Shown: positions 20,951 to 28,127 of the stretch, in pieces
Layout: each line of letters opens with the position of its first letter
Numbering within the stretch: position 1 is the stretch's first letter
Assembly: GCA_900767325.1 (NCBI GenBank)
Contig: CAAFYT010000017.1
Span: forward strand, 1-28,127
Direction: 5' to 3'
Length of the DNA: 28,127 bases
Origin: Kiritimatiellia bacterium
GTDB lineage: Bacteria > Verrucomicrobiota > Kiritimatiellia > RFP12 > UBA1067
Notes under the pieces: model-generated
What the model was told of the DNA's origin: nothing
The model's database searches: none
Seen by the model: only the letters and a program-made list of their open reading frames with translations
Made by a program: the position numbers and the translations under genes

Positions 20951-22443
20951 AGCGCGCGCTTCTTCTGCTGTTCGTTCTGCTGTCAACGCCGATCCTGATC
21001 GCCAAGCCCAAGGCGGTGGTGATCTTCCTGGCGGATGACCTCGGCTTTGGCGATACGTCGGCCTACGGGCAGGCCGCGGTTCCGACGCCGAACCTCGAGG
21101 CGCTTTGCCGCGCCGGGTGCCGCTTCACCGACGCCCATTCGGCGACGCCGATCTGCACGCCGTCGCGCTATTCGCTCCTGACGGGGCGCTACGCTTTCCG
21201 CCTGCCCGGCAACCGCATCCTCGATGGCGATGCGAAACTGATTCTTCCCTGCGCGGGCGGGTGCGAGGACGATGTCACGCTGCCGGTCATCATGAAGCGC
21301 GCGGGTTACCGGACGGCGGCGATCGGCAAGTGGCATCTCGGGCTCGGCGCGGGGCGCGAGCCGATCGATTGGAACGGCGAGATCCGTCCCTCGCCGCGAG
21401 AGGTCGGTTTCGACCGCTCGTTCGTGATGGCGGCGACGGCGGATCGCGTTCCCTGCGTCTACATCGAGGATGGCCGCGTCGCGAACCTCGATCCCGGCGA
21501 TCCGATCGAGGTCAGCTACGACCGCGTCGAACGGAAGTGGGAGGGCGAGATCACGGCGCGGACGAATCCCGAGCTCCTGAAGGCGTGGGGGCGACCGAGC
21601 GACCATCAGCACGACAAGACGATCATCGACGGCATTTCGCGCATCGGGCATATGCGCGGCGGTCGGGCGGCGAGCTGGAAGGACCAGGATCTCGCCGATC
21701 GCATCACCGCGGAGGCCGAGCGGTTCGTCCGCGAAGCGAAGGGCGAGCCGATCTTCCTCTACTTCGCCCCGAGCGACATCCACGTGCCGCGCGATCCGCA
21801 TCCGCGCTTCCGCGGCAGAAGCGGTCTCGGCATCCGCGGCGATGCCACGGTGCAGATGGACGATTCCCTCGGGCGGATCCGCGCGGTTCTGGAGGAGAAC
21901 GGCTACGAGGATGCGCTTTTCATCTTCACGAGCGACAACGGGCCGTTCGTCTCCGATGGATACGAGGATGGTGCGCGCGAGGCGTGGAAAGGCGTGAACC
22001 CGGCGGGGCGGCATCGGGGCGGCAAGTACGAGGTCTACGAGGGGGGCACGCGCGTTCCGATGGTCGTCGCCTGGCCGGGTTACGTGAAGCCGGGGAGCGA
22101 ATCCGCCGCGCTCGTCTCGCAGACGGACTTCGCGCGCTCGCTGGCGCGAATCGTCGGGGTGGAGGTTCCGGAGGGCGCCTGCCGCGACAGTCAGGAGCTC
22201 TCGTCCGTCATTCTCGGCGAGCGCGCGACAGGTCGCGCGGAACTGGTCGAACAGGCGGCGTGGGGGCCTTGGGGCTATCGTCAGGGAGATTGGAAATACA
22301 TCGAGGCGAACGGCCAGACTGGGGAGGAGCAGCTCTACGACCTCTCGAAGGATCCGGGCGAGCGCACGAACGTAGCGAAGGACGAACCCGGGAAGGTCGC
22401 GGAACTCCGTGCGGCCCTCAACAAGCTGCGTGCATCGAAATGA
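20947..22443 (+). CDS. secreted sulfatase (formylglycine-dependent, Cys type)
   Basis: The 498-residue enzyme should remove sulfate esters from sugars or other compounds outside the cytoplasm. Residues 1-19 form a signal peptide. The N-terminal ADDLGFGDTSAYG supplies the metal-binding aspartates. C70 in CTPSRYSLLTGR is the cysteine oxidised to formylglycine. GKWHLG, FLYFAPSDIHVPRDP, FTSDNGPF and YEGGTRVPMVVAWPG are further hallmarks of the S1 sulfatase family. The C-terminal LYDLSKDPGERTNV is also typical. The GTG start overlaps the previous stop, and the stop overlaps the maturase gene (ATGA). The substrate cannot be deduced; gut relatives act on mucin glycans or algal and host polysaccharides. 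Confidence 0.93.
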   Translation: MKRALLLLFVLLSTPILIAKPKAVVIFLADDLGFGDTSAYGQAAVPTPNLEALCRAGCRFTDAHSATPICTPSRYSLLTGRYAFRLPGNRILDGDAKLILPCAGGCEDDVTLPVIMKRAGYRTAAIGKWHLGLGAGREPIDWNGEIRPSPREVGFDRSFVMAATADRVPCVYIEDGRVANLDPGDPIEVSYDRVERKWEGEITARTNPELLKAWGRPSDHQHDKTIIDGISRIGHMRGGRAASWKDQDLADRITAEAERFVREAKGEPIFLYFAPSDIHVPRDPHPRFRGRSGLGIRGDATVQMDDSLGRIRAVLEENGYEDALFIFTSDNGPFVSDGYEDGAREAWKGVNPAGRHRGGKYEVYEGGTRVPMVVAWPGYVKPGSESAALVSQTDFARSLARIVGVEVPEGACRDSQELSSVILGERATGRAELVEQAAWGPWGYRQGDWKYIEANGQTGEEQLYDLSKDPGERTNVAKDEPGKVAELRAALNKLRASK

Positions 22444-23195
22444 AACCGTTCTCACTGCTGATCAAACCCGCAGGCGGCGATTGCAACCTCAACTGCCGCT
22501 ACTGCTTCTATCGGCGCCATGTCGCGGGGCGGATGTCGGACGCCGTCGCCGACCGTGTCGTGGCCACCTACATGATGCTGCCGCTGCCGGATCATTCGAT
22601 CTGCTTCCAGGGCGGCGAGCCGACGCTGATGCCGCTCGCATTCTACCGTCGGCTCGACCTCTTCGGCTGCCGCGTGTCGCTCCAGACCAATGGCACGCTG
22701 CTCACGCCGGATTGGGCGGCGTTCTTCGCGGAGAACGGCTGGCTCATCGGCGTGTCGCTGGACGGCGCGAATGACCTGAACGAGCGTGTGCGCGGCGGCA
22801 CGGCCGAGGCCGTGCGCGGAATTCGGCTTCTGGAGAAGTATGGCGTCGACTACTGCATCCTGACCGTGGTTTCGCGGGATAACGTGGACGACCCCGAAGG
22901 GACGGATCGCTATCTGGCGGAGAATTTCGCCACGCCTCGGCGCCAGTACATTCGTTGCGCGCAGGAGGTTTCGCTTCCCCAGTACCGCGAATTCTGCCGT
23001 CGCGTGGGGTACGAGCGAACCGAGCGTTGCTGCGGGGAGTACTTCGTGGTGGAGCACGATGGATCGGTCTATCCGTGCGATTTCTTCGTTTCGCCGGAGT
23101 GGAAGCTTGGAAACGTGATGACGGATAACTGGCAGAAATTCATTTCAAGCGAGAAGTACCGCGACTTTCAGAATCGCGACTGCGAGATGATCTGA
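22440..23195 (+). CDS. short anaerobic sulfatase-maturing enzyme (radical SAM)
   Basis: The enzyme should convert the sulfatase cysteine to formylglycine without oxygen. The radical-SAM motif is C15-x3-C19-x2-C22 (CNLNCRYCFY), followed by CFQGGEPTLMP, LQTNGTLL and GVSLDGANDLNERVRGG. The SPASM start CCGEYFVVEHDGSVYPCDFFV retains C198, C213 and the catalytic-type D214, then PEWKLGNV. The chain then ends at residue 251 with NRDCEMI. Family members have about 370-410 residues: roughly 60 are missing in the middle and the last part with the remaining auxiliary-cluster cysteines (LP..C..C....C.GGCPK) is absent. The secY -35 lies eight bases after the stop. It may be a minimal or a decayed enzyme. 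Its ATGA overlap with the sulfatase shows the pairing. Confidence 0.82.
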   Translation: MKPFSLLIKPAGGDCNLNCRYCFYRRHVAGRMSDAVADRVVATYMMLPLPDHSICFQGGEPTLMPLAFYRRLDLFGCRVSLQTNGTLLTPDWAAFFAENGWLIGVSLDGANDLNERVRGGTAEAVRGIRLLEKYGVDYCILTVVSRDNVDDPEGTDRYLAENFATPRRQYIRCAQEVSLPQYREFCRRVGYERTERCCGEYFVVEHDGSVYPCDFFVSPEWKLGNVMTDNWQKFISSEKYRDFQNRDCEMI

Positions 23196-23202
23196 TGTGC
23201 GG

Positions 23203-23231
23203 TTGCATGCTTTGCCGGATTTTGGTATAAT
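23203..23231 (+). promoter_or_regulatory. promoter of the secY operon
   Basis: TTGCAT (23203-23208) and TATAAT (23226-23231) are 17 bp apart, with TGG before the -10, giving ATTTTGGTATAAT as before the nucleotidyltransferase gene. The start should be near 23238, with a leader of about 32 bases that contains GAAGGAG nine bases before the ATG. Confidence 0.85.
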
Positions 23232-23269
23232 TCAACGCAATATCTTTTGAAAAGAAGGAGTAAAGCAGT

Positions 23270-24670
23270 ATGTCTATGATGAAGGGCTTCTCGAATGCGT
23301 TTCGCATTCCTGAACTGAGGAAGAAAATCCTGATCACCCTCGGGATCGTGTTCGTGTGCCGTCTGGTGTCGCAGATTCCGACTCCCGGTGTCGATTTCCA
23401 CGCCCTGAAGTCCGCAATTGATGCGGCGCGCAGCGCGTCGGCGAACGGCGGGCTGTTGGATCTCTTCGATGTCTTCACCGGCGGTGCGCTCGGGCAGTGC
23501 GCGATCGGCACGCTTTCGATCTGGCCTTACATTTCGGCGCAGATCGTGATCCAGCTTCTCTCGTCCGTCATCCCCTCGTTGGAGAAGCTGAAGAAGGAGG
23601 GCGAGAGCGGGCGGCAGCAGCTGGCGCAGATCACGCGGTATCTGACGATCGTCCTCTGCGTGGTGCAGTCGTGGGGCATCGCCACGATGCTTTCGCATCC
23701 GTCCGCGCTCGGGCAGGCGTTCGTCGGCACGCAGATCGTGACGAATCCGGGGCTTGGCTTCCAGCTGATGACGGTGATCGGCATGACCTCGGCGGCGCTT
23801 TTCGTGATGTGGCTCGCCGACCAGATCACCACCTTCGGCATCGGCAACGGCGCTTCGCTCATCATCATGATCAACATCACCTCGCGTCTGCCGCAGGCGA
23901 TCATCAGCGCCTGGGAGCGCTACTTCGGCCTTGCCGGGGTCGAGGCCTCGGCGCCTCTCGCGGAGCTTCCGATCATCATCATCTTCTTCGTGCTGGTCGT
24001 GATGGGAACGGTGATGCTGGTCCAGGGCGTCCGCAAGGTCGCGATCCACACCACGCGCCGTTCGGTCGGCGGCGGCAATACCTACGGCATGCAGCAGACC
24101 TTCATGCCGCTTCGCGTGAACTACACGGGCGTCATGCCGATCATCTTCGCGCAGCCGATCATCCAGTTCCCGGCGATGCTGCTGGTGAAGTTCACGAATG
24201 CGACTTCCGCCGGGCTTTCGGGTTCGCTCAACCGCTTCGGCCAGTCCCTGCAGGATCCGGCGTCTGTTCTCCATCTCGTCGTCTACGCGCTCCTGATCCT
24301 GTTCTTCGCGTTTTTCTGGGTGGCAACGCAGTTCAACGCGGTGGACATCTCGGAGAACCTGAAGAAGGATGGGTCCTATGTGCCGGGGATCCGCCCGGGT
24401 CGTGCGACGGCCGAGTACCTTGACGACATGATGACGAAGATCACGCTGATCGGCGGAACGGGGCTTCTCGTGATCGCTCTGATTCCGCAGGTTCTGATGG
24501 GCTGGCTTTCGGTGCCGTGGGCGATTGCCTCGTTCTTCGGCGGAACGTCGCTTCTCATCATCGTCGGCGTGGCGCTCGACACGCTGCGCATCATGGAATC
24601 GCATCTGCTTGTCCGCAAGTACGATGGCTTCCTCTCGCATGGCTCGCTCCGCGGGCGTGGCGGAATGTGA
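23270..24670 (+). CDS. secY: preprotein translocase subunit SecY
   Basis: SecY is the channel of the Sec translocon. The 466-residue protein has ten predicted membrane helices and family motifs: FRIPELRKKILITLG, RLVSQIPTPGVD, LLDLFDVFTGGALGQCAIGTLSIWPYISAQIV (read in pieces), EGESGRQQLAQITRY, FGIGNGASLIIM, VNYTGVMPIIFAQPI and the C-terminal loop GIRPGRATAEYL with the conserved arginine. It has its own promoter and is not next to ribosomal-protein genes or adk, unlike the usual spc-operon place. Its stop overlaps gtrA (GTGA). The first ATG is used; ATGs at 23276 and 23279 are alternatives. Confidence 0.96.
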   Translation: MSMMKGFSNAFRIPELRKKILITLGIVFVCRLVSQIPTPGVDFHALKSAIDAARSASANGGLLDLFDVFTGGALGQCAIGTLSIWPYISAQIVIQLLSSVIPSLEKLKKEGESGRQQLAQITRYLTIVLCVVQSWGIATMLSHPSALGQAFVGTQIVTNPGLGFQLMTVIGMTSAALFVMWLADQITTFGIGNGASLIIMINITSRLPQAIISAWERYFGLAGVEASAPLAELPIIIIFFVLVVMGTVMLVQGVRKVAIHTTRRSVGGGNTYGMQQTFMPLRVNYTGVMPIIFAQPIIQFPAMLLVKFTNATSAGLSGSLNRFGQSLQDPASVLHLVVYALLILFFAFFWVATQFNAVDISENLKKDGSYVPGIRPGRATAEYLDDMMTKITLIGGTGLLVIALIPQVLMGWLSVPWAIASFFGGTSLLIIVGVALDTLRIMESHLLVRKYDGFLSHGSLRGRGGM

Positions 24671-25164
24671 TCGGCTTGATCAAGAAGATCCTCTCTCACG
24701 AGAGCGGGCCGTTCTGGCAGTTCGTCAAGTACGCCGCTATCGGAGTGATGGCGACCCTCGTGCAAACGGGGGTTTTCTACATCTTGGCGACGAGTTGCCT
24801 CCGCTGCCTGGGGGCGGACGATTTCATGGTGGTGAACTTCGGTTTCGCGGCGGCCGAGGGAATCGACGACGGCGTCAGGGCGCTGCGTTTCGCGGTGGCG
24901 ACTTCCGTCGGGTTCGTCATCGCCAACGTGTTCTGCTGGCTGATGAACCGCTGGTTCGTCTTCAAGGCCGGAAAGTTCCGCTGGTACGCCGAGTTCGCGA
25001 TGTTCTTCGGAACTTCGACGTTGGCGACGGTGATCGCGCTCTTGTCGTCGTCGGCGTTGATCAGCTGCTTCGGGCTGATGACCACGCTGGCCGTCTTCAT
25101 CGAGGTGGTCGTATCGTTTCTGGTGAACTTCTTCGTGCGGAAGTTCTTCATCTTCAAGGGTTAG
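24667..25164 (+). CDS. GtrA-like membrane protein
   Basis: The 165-residue protein shows the GtrA/DPMS pattern: FWQFVKYAAIGVMATLVQTGVFYIL in the first helix region, a middle helix with SVGFVIANVFCWLMNRWFVFKAG, and an end with VVSFLVNFFVRKFFIFKG, four membrane helices in all. Such proteins move lipid-linked sugars across the inner membrane or help glycosyltransferases. The loop with EGIDDGVRALRFAVA between helices one and two is longer than usual. The GTG start overlaps the secY stop without a ribosome site of its own, so it depends on secY translation. Confidence 0.85.
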   Translation: MIGLIKKILSHESGPFWQFVKYAAIGVMATLVQTGVFYILATSCLRCLGADDFMVVNFGFAAAEGIDDGVRALRFAVATSVGFVIANVFCWLMNRWFVFKAGKFRWYAEFAMFFGTSTLATVIALLSSSALISCFGLMTTLAVFIEVVVSFLVNFFVRKFFIFKG

Positions 25165-25174
25165 GAGGTGCGGA

Positions 25175-26701
25175 ATGGGCTGGTTCGTTCTGATCTGTGC
25201 GTTGGCGGTTTCGTCGGCCGAGTCGGTCGAGGCGGGCGTCGAGGCCGAGACATCGGTTGAGGCGGCTGGGGCCGAAGTCGAGACCGCGGCATCGTCTGCC
25301 GAGGCGGCTTCATCCGTCGAGGCGGCTCCCGAGGCCGAAACGTCTCAGGTTTCGCGCATCGAGACGCGGCTCTATACGCTCAGCCACGCTTCGGCGACGG
25401 AGGTTGCGGAGAAGTTCAACACGATGTGGAGCGGCGAGTTCGGGCAGGTCTGGAAGGTCACGAAGATGGCCGTGGCGTTCCCCGAGTCGAACACGGTGAT
25501 GATCACGGCGCCGAAGGTGATTCTCGAGGCGTGCGACAAGGCGATCGGCGAATTGGATGTCGAGGCGCAGCAGGTCTACATCGAGGCGCGGTTCGTGCGC
25601 CTCGGCAACACGGCCTCCCATCGGGTCGGCATCGACTGGACGCTCCTCAACGGCATGACGGGAACCGTTGGGCTTGGCGGCGGGATGGACGGCGCGGACG
25701 TGGGCGGGGCTGTCACGGAGTACAGCCGATCGGTCACCTCGAAGTCGGGCGGATCGACCAGTACGATGTCGTACGGCGTCTCCGGCGTGGACGGATACGG
25801 ATCCAACGGCAACGTCACCCATTTCAGCGGCACGCTGGATTTCTCGCAGATGTCCATCACCCTCAAGGCCCTCGAAGCCACGCGGGACGCGAAGACCTTC
25901 TCCAATCCGAAGATCATCGTCTCGTCCGGAAAGAAGGCGATGGTCGACATGACCACCAAGTATCCGAACGTCAAGATCGCCGCCAAGCGCACGACCGGCC
26001 AGAGCGATTCCGTGGATATCGCGGCCAATCTCGACCCGATTCCGGGCGAGGACAAGTTCATGTTCGCGAACGAGGCGTTCTTCAGCTGGGGCATCTCGCT
26101 GGAGGTCACGCCGCGCGTCAGCACGAACGGCATCATCAACGTCACCATCGTTCCGACGATCTCCCAGCAGGAGGATTGGGTCGTGACCGGGCAGAATTCG
26201 AGCACGGACGAGGGAACGATCTCGGCGCGCTATCCGGTGATCGGCGTGCAGCGGCTGGTGACGGAGTTCAAGCTCGTCAGCGGCTCGACGGCGGTCATCG
26301 GAGGGCTTTCCATAACCGACGAGAAGCAGGTCGACACCGGCATTCCGCTTCTGCGCAGCATTCCGTGGATCGGGCCGCGGCTCTTCGGCTCGAAGGAGCG
26401 CGTGAAGACCCAGGAGGAGATCATCGTGTTCGTCACCGTCGGGCTCGTCGATCCCAAGCGGATGCCGCCGGATGCGGGGCTGCCGAAGAACGCGGTTCTC
26501 GGCCGGCAGTACACGAAGGGGCAGAAGCTCGAGCCGGGCGATCGTCCCGAGAAGAACATGGAGGGCATCGAATCGCTTGACATGCGTCCCCTTGAGGAGC
26601 AGGCGCTGGATCCGCTCCAGACGCAGAAGGACACGGGCTTCAGCTTCAGCGACTACATACCGTTCAGCAAGGATCCAAACTACAAAAAGGAGAAAAGATG
26701 A
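25175..26701 (+). CDS. secretin-family outer-membrane channel protein
   Basis: The 508-residue protein has a signal peptide (about 1-16), a Glu/Val/Ala/Ser low-complexity stretch (about 17-60), one N1-like domain (YTLSHASATEVAEKFN to KAIGELDV, about 68-128) and a secretin core. The core ends with GSTAVIGGLSITDEKQVDTGIPLLRSIPWIGPRLFGS (read in pieces) and EEIIVFVTVGLVDP, clear marks of GspD/PilQ-like channels. A tail of about 75 residues follows. Only one N-domain is present and no GspE, GspF or pseudopilin gene is nearby, so the system it serves is unknown. AGGAGGTG, a full anti-Shine-Dalgarno match, precedes the ATG. The stop overlaps the next start (ATGA). Confidence 0.85.
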   Translation: MGWFVLICALAVSSAESVEAGVEAETSVEAAGAEVETAASSAEAASSVEAAPEAETSQVSRIETRLYTLSHASATEVAEKFNTMWSGEFGQVWKVTKMAVAFPESNTVMITAPKVILEACDKAIGELDVEAQQVYIEARFVRLGNTASHRVGIDWTLLNGMTGTVGLGGGMDGADVGGAVTEYSRSVTSKSGGSTSTMSYGVSGVDGYGSNGNVTHFSGTLDFSQMSITLKALEATRDAKTFSNPKIIVSSGKKAMVDMTTKYPNVKIAAKRTTGQSDSVDIAANLDPIPGEDKFMFANEAFFSWGISLEVTPRVSTNGIINVTIVPTISQQEDWVVTGQNSSTDEGTISARYPVIGVQRLVTEFKLVSGSTAVIGGLSITDEKQVDTGIPLLRSIPWIGPRLFGSKERVKTQEEIIVFVTVGLVDPKRMPPDAGLPKNAVLGRQYTKGQKLEPGDRPEKNMEGIESLDMRPLEEQALDPLQTQKDTGFSFSDYIPFSKDPNYKKEKR

Positions 26702-27717
26702 TGAAACTGAAACTGTTCGTCGCCGTGGCGCTCGTTGCCGGAGCCGCCCAAGCCGACAAGGTCTACCTCAAATCCGGCTCGTTTCTCACGGGAAGCGCCG
26801 GGAGCGCGGCGAATGGCGAACTGACCTTCGTCTCCGACGATCTCGGCGAGATGAAGATCAAGCTCGAGGCCATTGCGAAGCTGGAGGACGCGGGAGAGCA
26901 TGTGATCCGCTATCTGGACGGAAAGGTCGAGACGAAGCGCCTGGCCGTGAAGGACGGCGCCTATGTGCGCGAGTCCAAGCCGCTCGACATGTCCACCGTC
27001 AAGGAGATCGACCCCGAGCCGTCGGCGTGGCACGGGAGCGTCAACATCGCGTTCAACGCCAGTCGCGGCAACACCTACGACAACACGGCCACCATTCTCG
27101 CCAACCTGAATCGGCGCTTCGAGTCGGATCGGCTGGCCTTCGATCTCGGCTACTACTACGGCGAATCGGGCAAGGTCGACGCCGAGAACCAGAAGACCGA
27201 CGACCGCTGGGAAATCGAGGGCAAGCACGACCATTTCTGGCTTGAGAAGGTCTACAGCTACGAGGACCTCAAGTGGGAGCGCGACATGATCCAGGATCTG
27301 CGCGCGCGCTACCGCGTGGGCCTCGGCCTCGGCTACCAGTGGCTCGAGGATCGCGAGTTCGAGTCCACCGGAAAGTGGAACTTCAACCAGGAGCTCGGCG
27401 TCAACTGGATTCGCGAGGAATACGACGAGAACGATGACGACAAGGCCGGCGGTTTCTGTGCCCTGCGCTATGCCCATCACTTCGGCTACGTTCCGAAATG
27501 GACGCCCTCGGTGGAGATCTTCCACAACCTCGAGATCCTGCCGGACGTCGGCGAATGGTCGAAGCTGATCTCGAAGTGCGACATCGGCCTGACGACGAAG
27601 ATCATCTACGACTTCGACCTGATGGCGAAGGTGGAGTGGGAATACAACTCCCAGCCCGCGAGCGACCGCAAGACGGACGATCTGCGCTACATCATCGGCC
27701 TCGGCTACCAGTGGTGA
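26698..27717 (+). CDS. DUF481-family outer-membrane protein
   Basis: The 339-residue protein has a signal peptide (1-19, AAQA/DK). The next part, VYLKSGSFLTG and later IKLEAIAKLED, resembles the small beta domain often found before DUF481. From about residue 115 alternating aromatic and charged strands (GSVNIAFNASRGNTYDN, LAFDLGYYYGES, YRVGLGLGYQWLEDREF, EWEYNSQPASDRKTDDLRYIIGLGYQW, read in pieces) form the YdiY-like barrel, ending in a terminal Trp. AAAGGAG lies before the ATG at 26698; a second ATG follows at once. Coupling to the secretin gene suggests a shared envelope function. The role of DUF481 proteins is unknown. Confidence 0.85.
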   Translation: MMKLKLFVAVALVAGAAQADKVYLKSGSFLTGSAGSAANGELTFVSDDLGEMKIKLEAIAKLEDAGEHVIRYLDGKVETKRLAVKDGAYVRESKPLDMSTVKEIDPEPSAWHGSVNIAFNASRGNTYDNTATILANLNRRFESDRLAFDLGYYYGESGKVDAENQKTDDRWEIEGKHDHFWLEKVYSYEDLKWERDMIQDLRARYRVGLGLGYQWLEDREFESTGKWNFNQELGVNWIREEYDENDDDKAGGFCALRYAHHFGYVPKWTPSVEIFHNLEILPDVGEWSKLISKCDIGLTTKIIYDFDLMAKVEWEYNSQPASDRKTDDLRYIIGLGYQW

Positions 27718-27736
27718 TTTCGGCGGGACGCGGGTC

Positions 27737-28127
27737 ATGAGGGTCGCCATCGCGTATCCGCCGCTGAAGAGCGAGAAGGGCGTGGCGCTTCTGACGCAGA
27801 ATCGCCAGTTCCAGTGGTTTTCGCGTCCGACCTACATCTTTCCCGTCATTCCCGCCACGGCGGCGACGATGCTGAAGAAGGCGGGGCACGAGGTGCTCTT
27901 CCTCGACGGCATCGCCGCGGAGCTTTCGCCGTCGGAATTCGACAGACGCCTCGCCGCCTTCGGGCCCGAGCTCGTCGTGATCGAGACGAAGACGCCCGTC
28001 GTCAAGCGCCATTGGCGCTATATTGCGGCGCATCCCGAATGGCGTTTCGCGATGGTTGGCGACCACGTCACGGCGCTGCCGGAGGAATCGCTCGCCCAGC
28101 CGAACGTGTGGGCCGTGATCCCGGGGG
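27737..28127 (+). CDS. B12-binding radical-SAM protein (N-terminal part, cut by window end)
   Basis: The frame is open from ATG 27737 to the window edge (130 codons). It starts MRVAIAYPPLKSEKGVALLT and continues with RPTYIFPVIPATAATMLKKAGHEVLFLDG, FGPELVVIETKTPVVKRHWRYI and MVGDHVTALPEESL (read in segments). This is the cobalamin-binding Rossmann domain of B12-dependent radical-SAM proteins; the phrases VViETkTP and GdHvTalPEE are characteristic. The [4Fe-4S] motif would follow beyond the edge. The usual D-x-H-x-x-G cobalamin ligand is not evident. It starts 19 bases after the DUF481 stop, with a weak ribosome site. Substrate unknown. Confidence 0.8.
   Translation, partial: MRVAIAYPPLKSEKGVALLTQNRQFQWFSRPTYIFPVIPATAATMLKKAGHEVLFLDGIAAELSPSEFDRRLAAFGPELVVIETKTPVVKRHWRYIAAHPEWRFAMVGDHVTALPEESLAQPNVWAVIPG

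Noticed and set aside
1..28127. tRNA, rRNA, insertion sequences or phage genes
   Set aside because: Gaps between genes are mostly under 130 bases and I found no cloverleaf, transposase motif or terminal inverted repeats.

Overview
The window looks like chromosomal DNA of a high-GC, strictly anaerobic, Gram-negative bacterium. The evidence is a PPi-dependent phosphofructokinase, a three-subunit flavin/iron-sulfur transhydrogenase of the Stn type, a ferredoxin, an oxygen-sensitive radical-SAM sulfatase-maturing enzyme, and a secretin plus an outer-membrane beta-barrel protein that imply an outer membrane. Sulfatase plus anaerobic maturase, and the overall gene style, suggest the PVC superphylum (Kiritimatiellota or Lentisphaerota, gut or rumen type). 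This placement is inference: the window has no rRNA or other phylogenetic marker that I could compare. Layout, left to right. Positions 1-804 are a lower-GC accessory patch with a minimal nucleotidyltransferase and a coupled 67-residue protein (toxin-antitoxin-like arrangement). Positions 816-1007 are an almost cytosine-free, purine-rich degenerate repeat. A FlaA1/CapD-type nucleotide-sugar epimerase/dehydratase follows (1031-2254). A promoter at 2278-2306 precedes ribH, pfp, a degenerate HAD-like protein, mazG, a single reading frame fusing IspH to undecaprenyl diphosphate synthase, and a DsbD-like thiol transporter (to 8012). A second strong promoter (7996-8024), with a perfect 14-bp palindrome over its expected start site, heads an eight-gene chain in which every gene overlaps the next: ferredoxin, ArsP_2-like metal exporter, YihY/BrkB membrane protein, RmlD-like reductase, stnA, stnB, stnC and a secreted thioredoxin-like protein (8067-15795). 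Next come purA-nadB-oppF-type ATPase (15869-19473), then one minus-strand gene for a lysine-rich protein with a glycogen-binding (CBM48) domain (19466-19822). Divergent from it is ftsB/divIC-like, an M50-like membrane peptidase, a secreted sulfatase and an unusually short sulfatase maturase (19950-23195). A fourth promoter drives secY, gtrA-like, a secretin and a DUF481 outer-membrane protein, followed by the start of a B12-binding radical-SAM gene cut by the window edge. How the genes fit together: Stn links NADH, NADPH and ferredoxin pools, and a ferredoxin is encoded first in the same chain; DsbD-like and thioredoxin-like proteins flank this redox block. IspH-UppS supplies and elongates isoprenoid units for the cell-wall lipid carrier, next to envelope genes (RmlD, epimerase, FtsB, GtrA, secretin). 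Sulfatase and maturase form an enzyme/activator pair. Gene packing is extreme: thirteen start/stop overlaps of 4 bp (ATGA or GTGA) and two of 8 bp. Four of six plus-strand promoters share the 8-mer GGTATAAT, and two genes (purA, ftsB) appear to be transcribed essentially without a leader. I saw no tRNA, rRNA, CRISPR array, insertion sequence or convincing intrinsic terminator.
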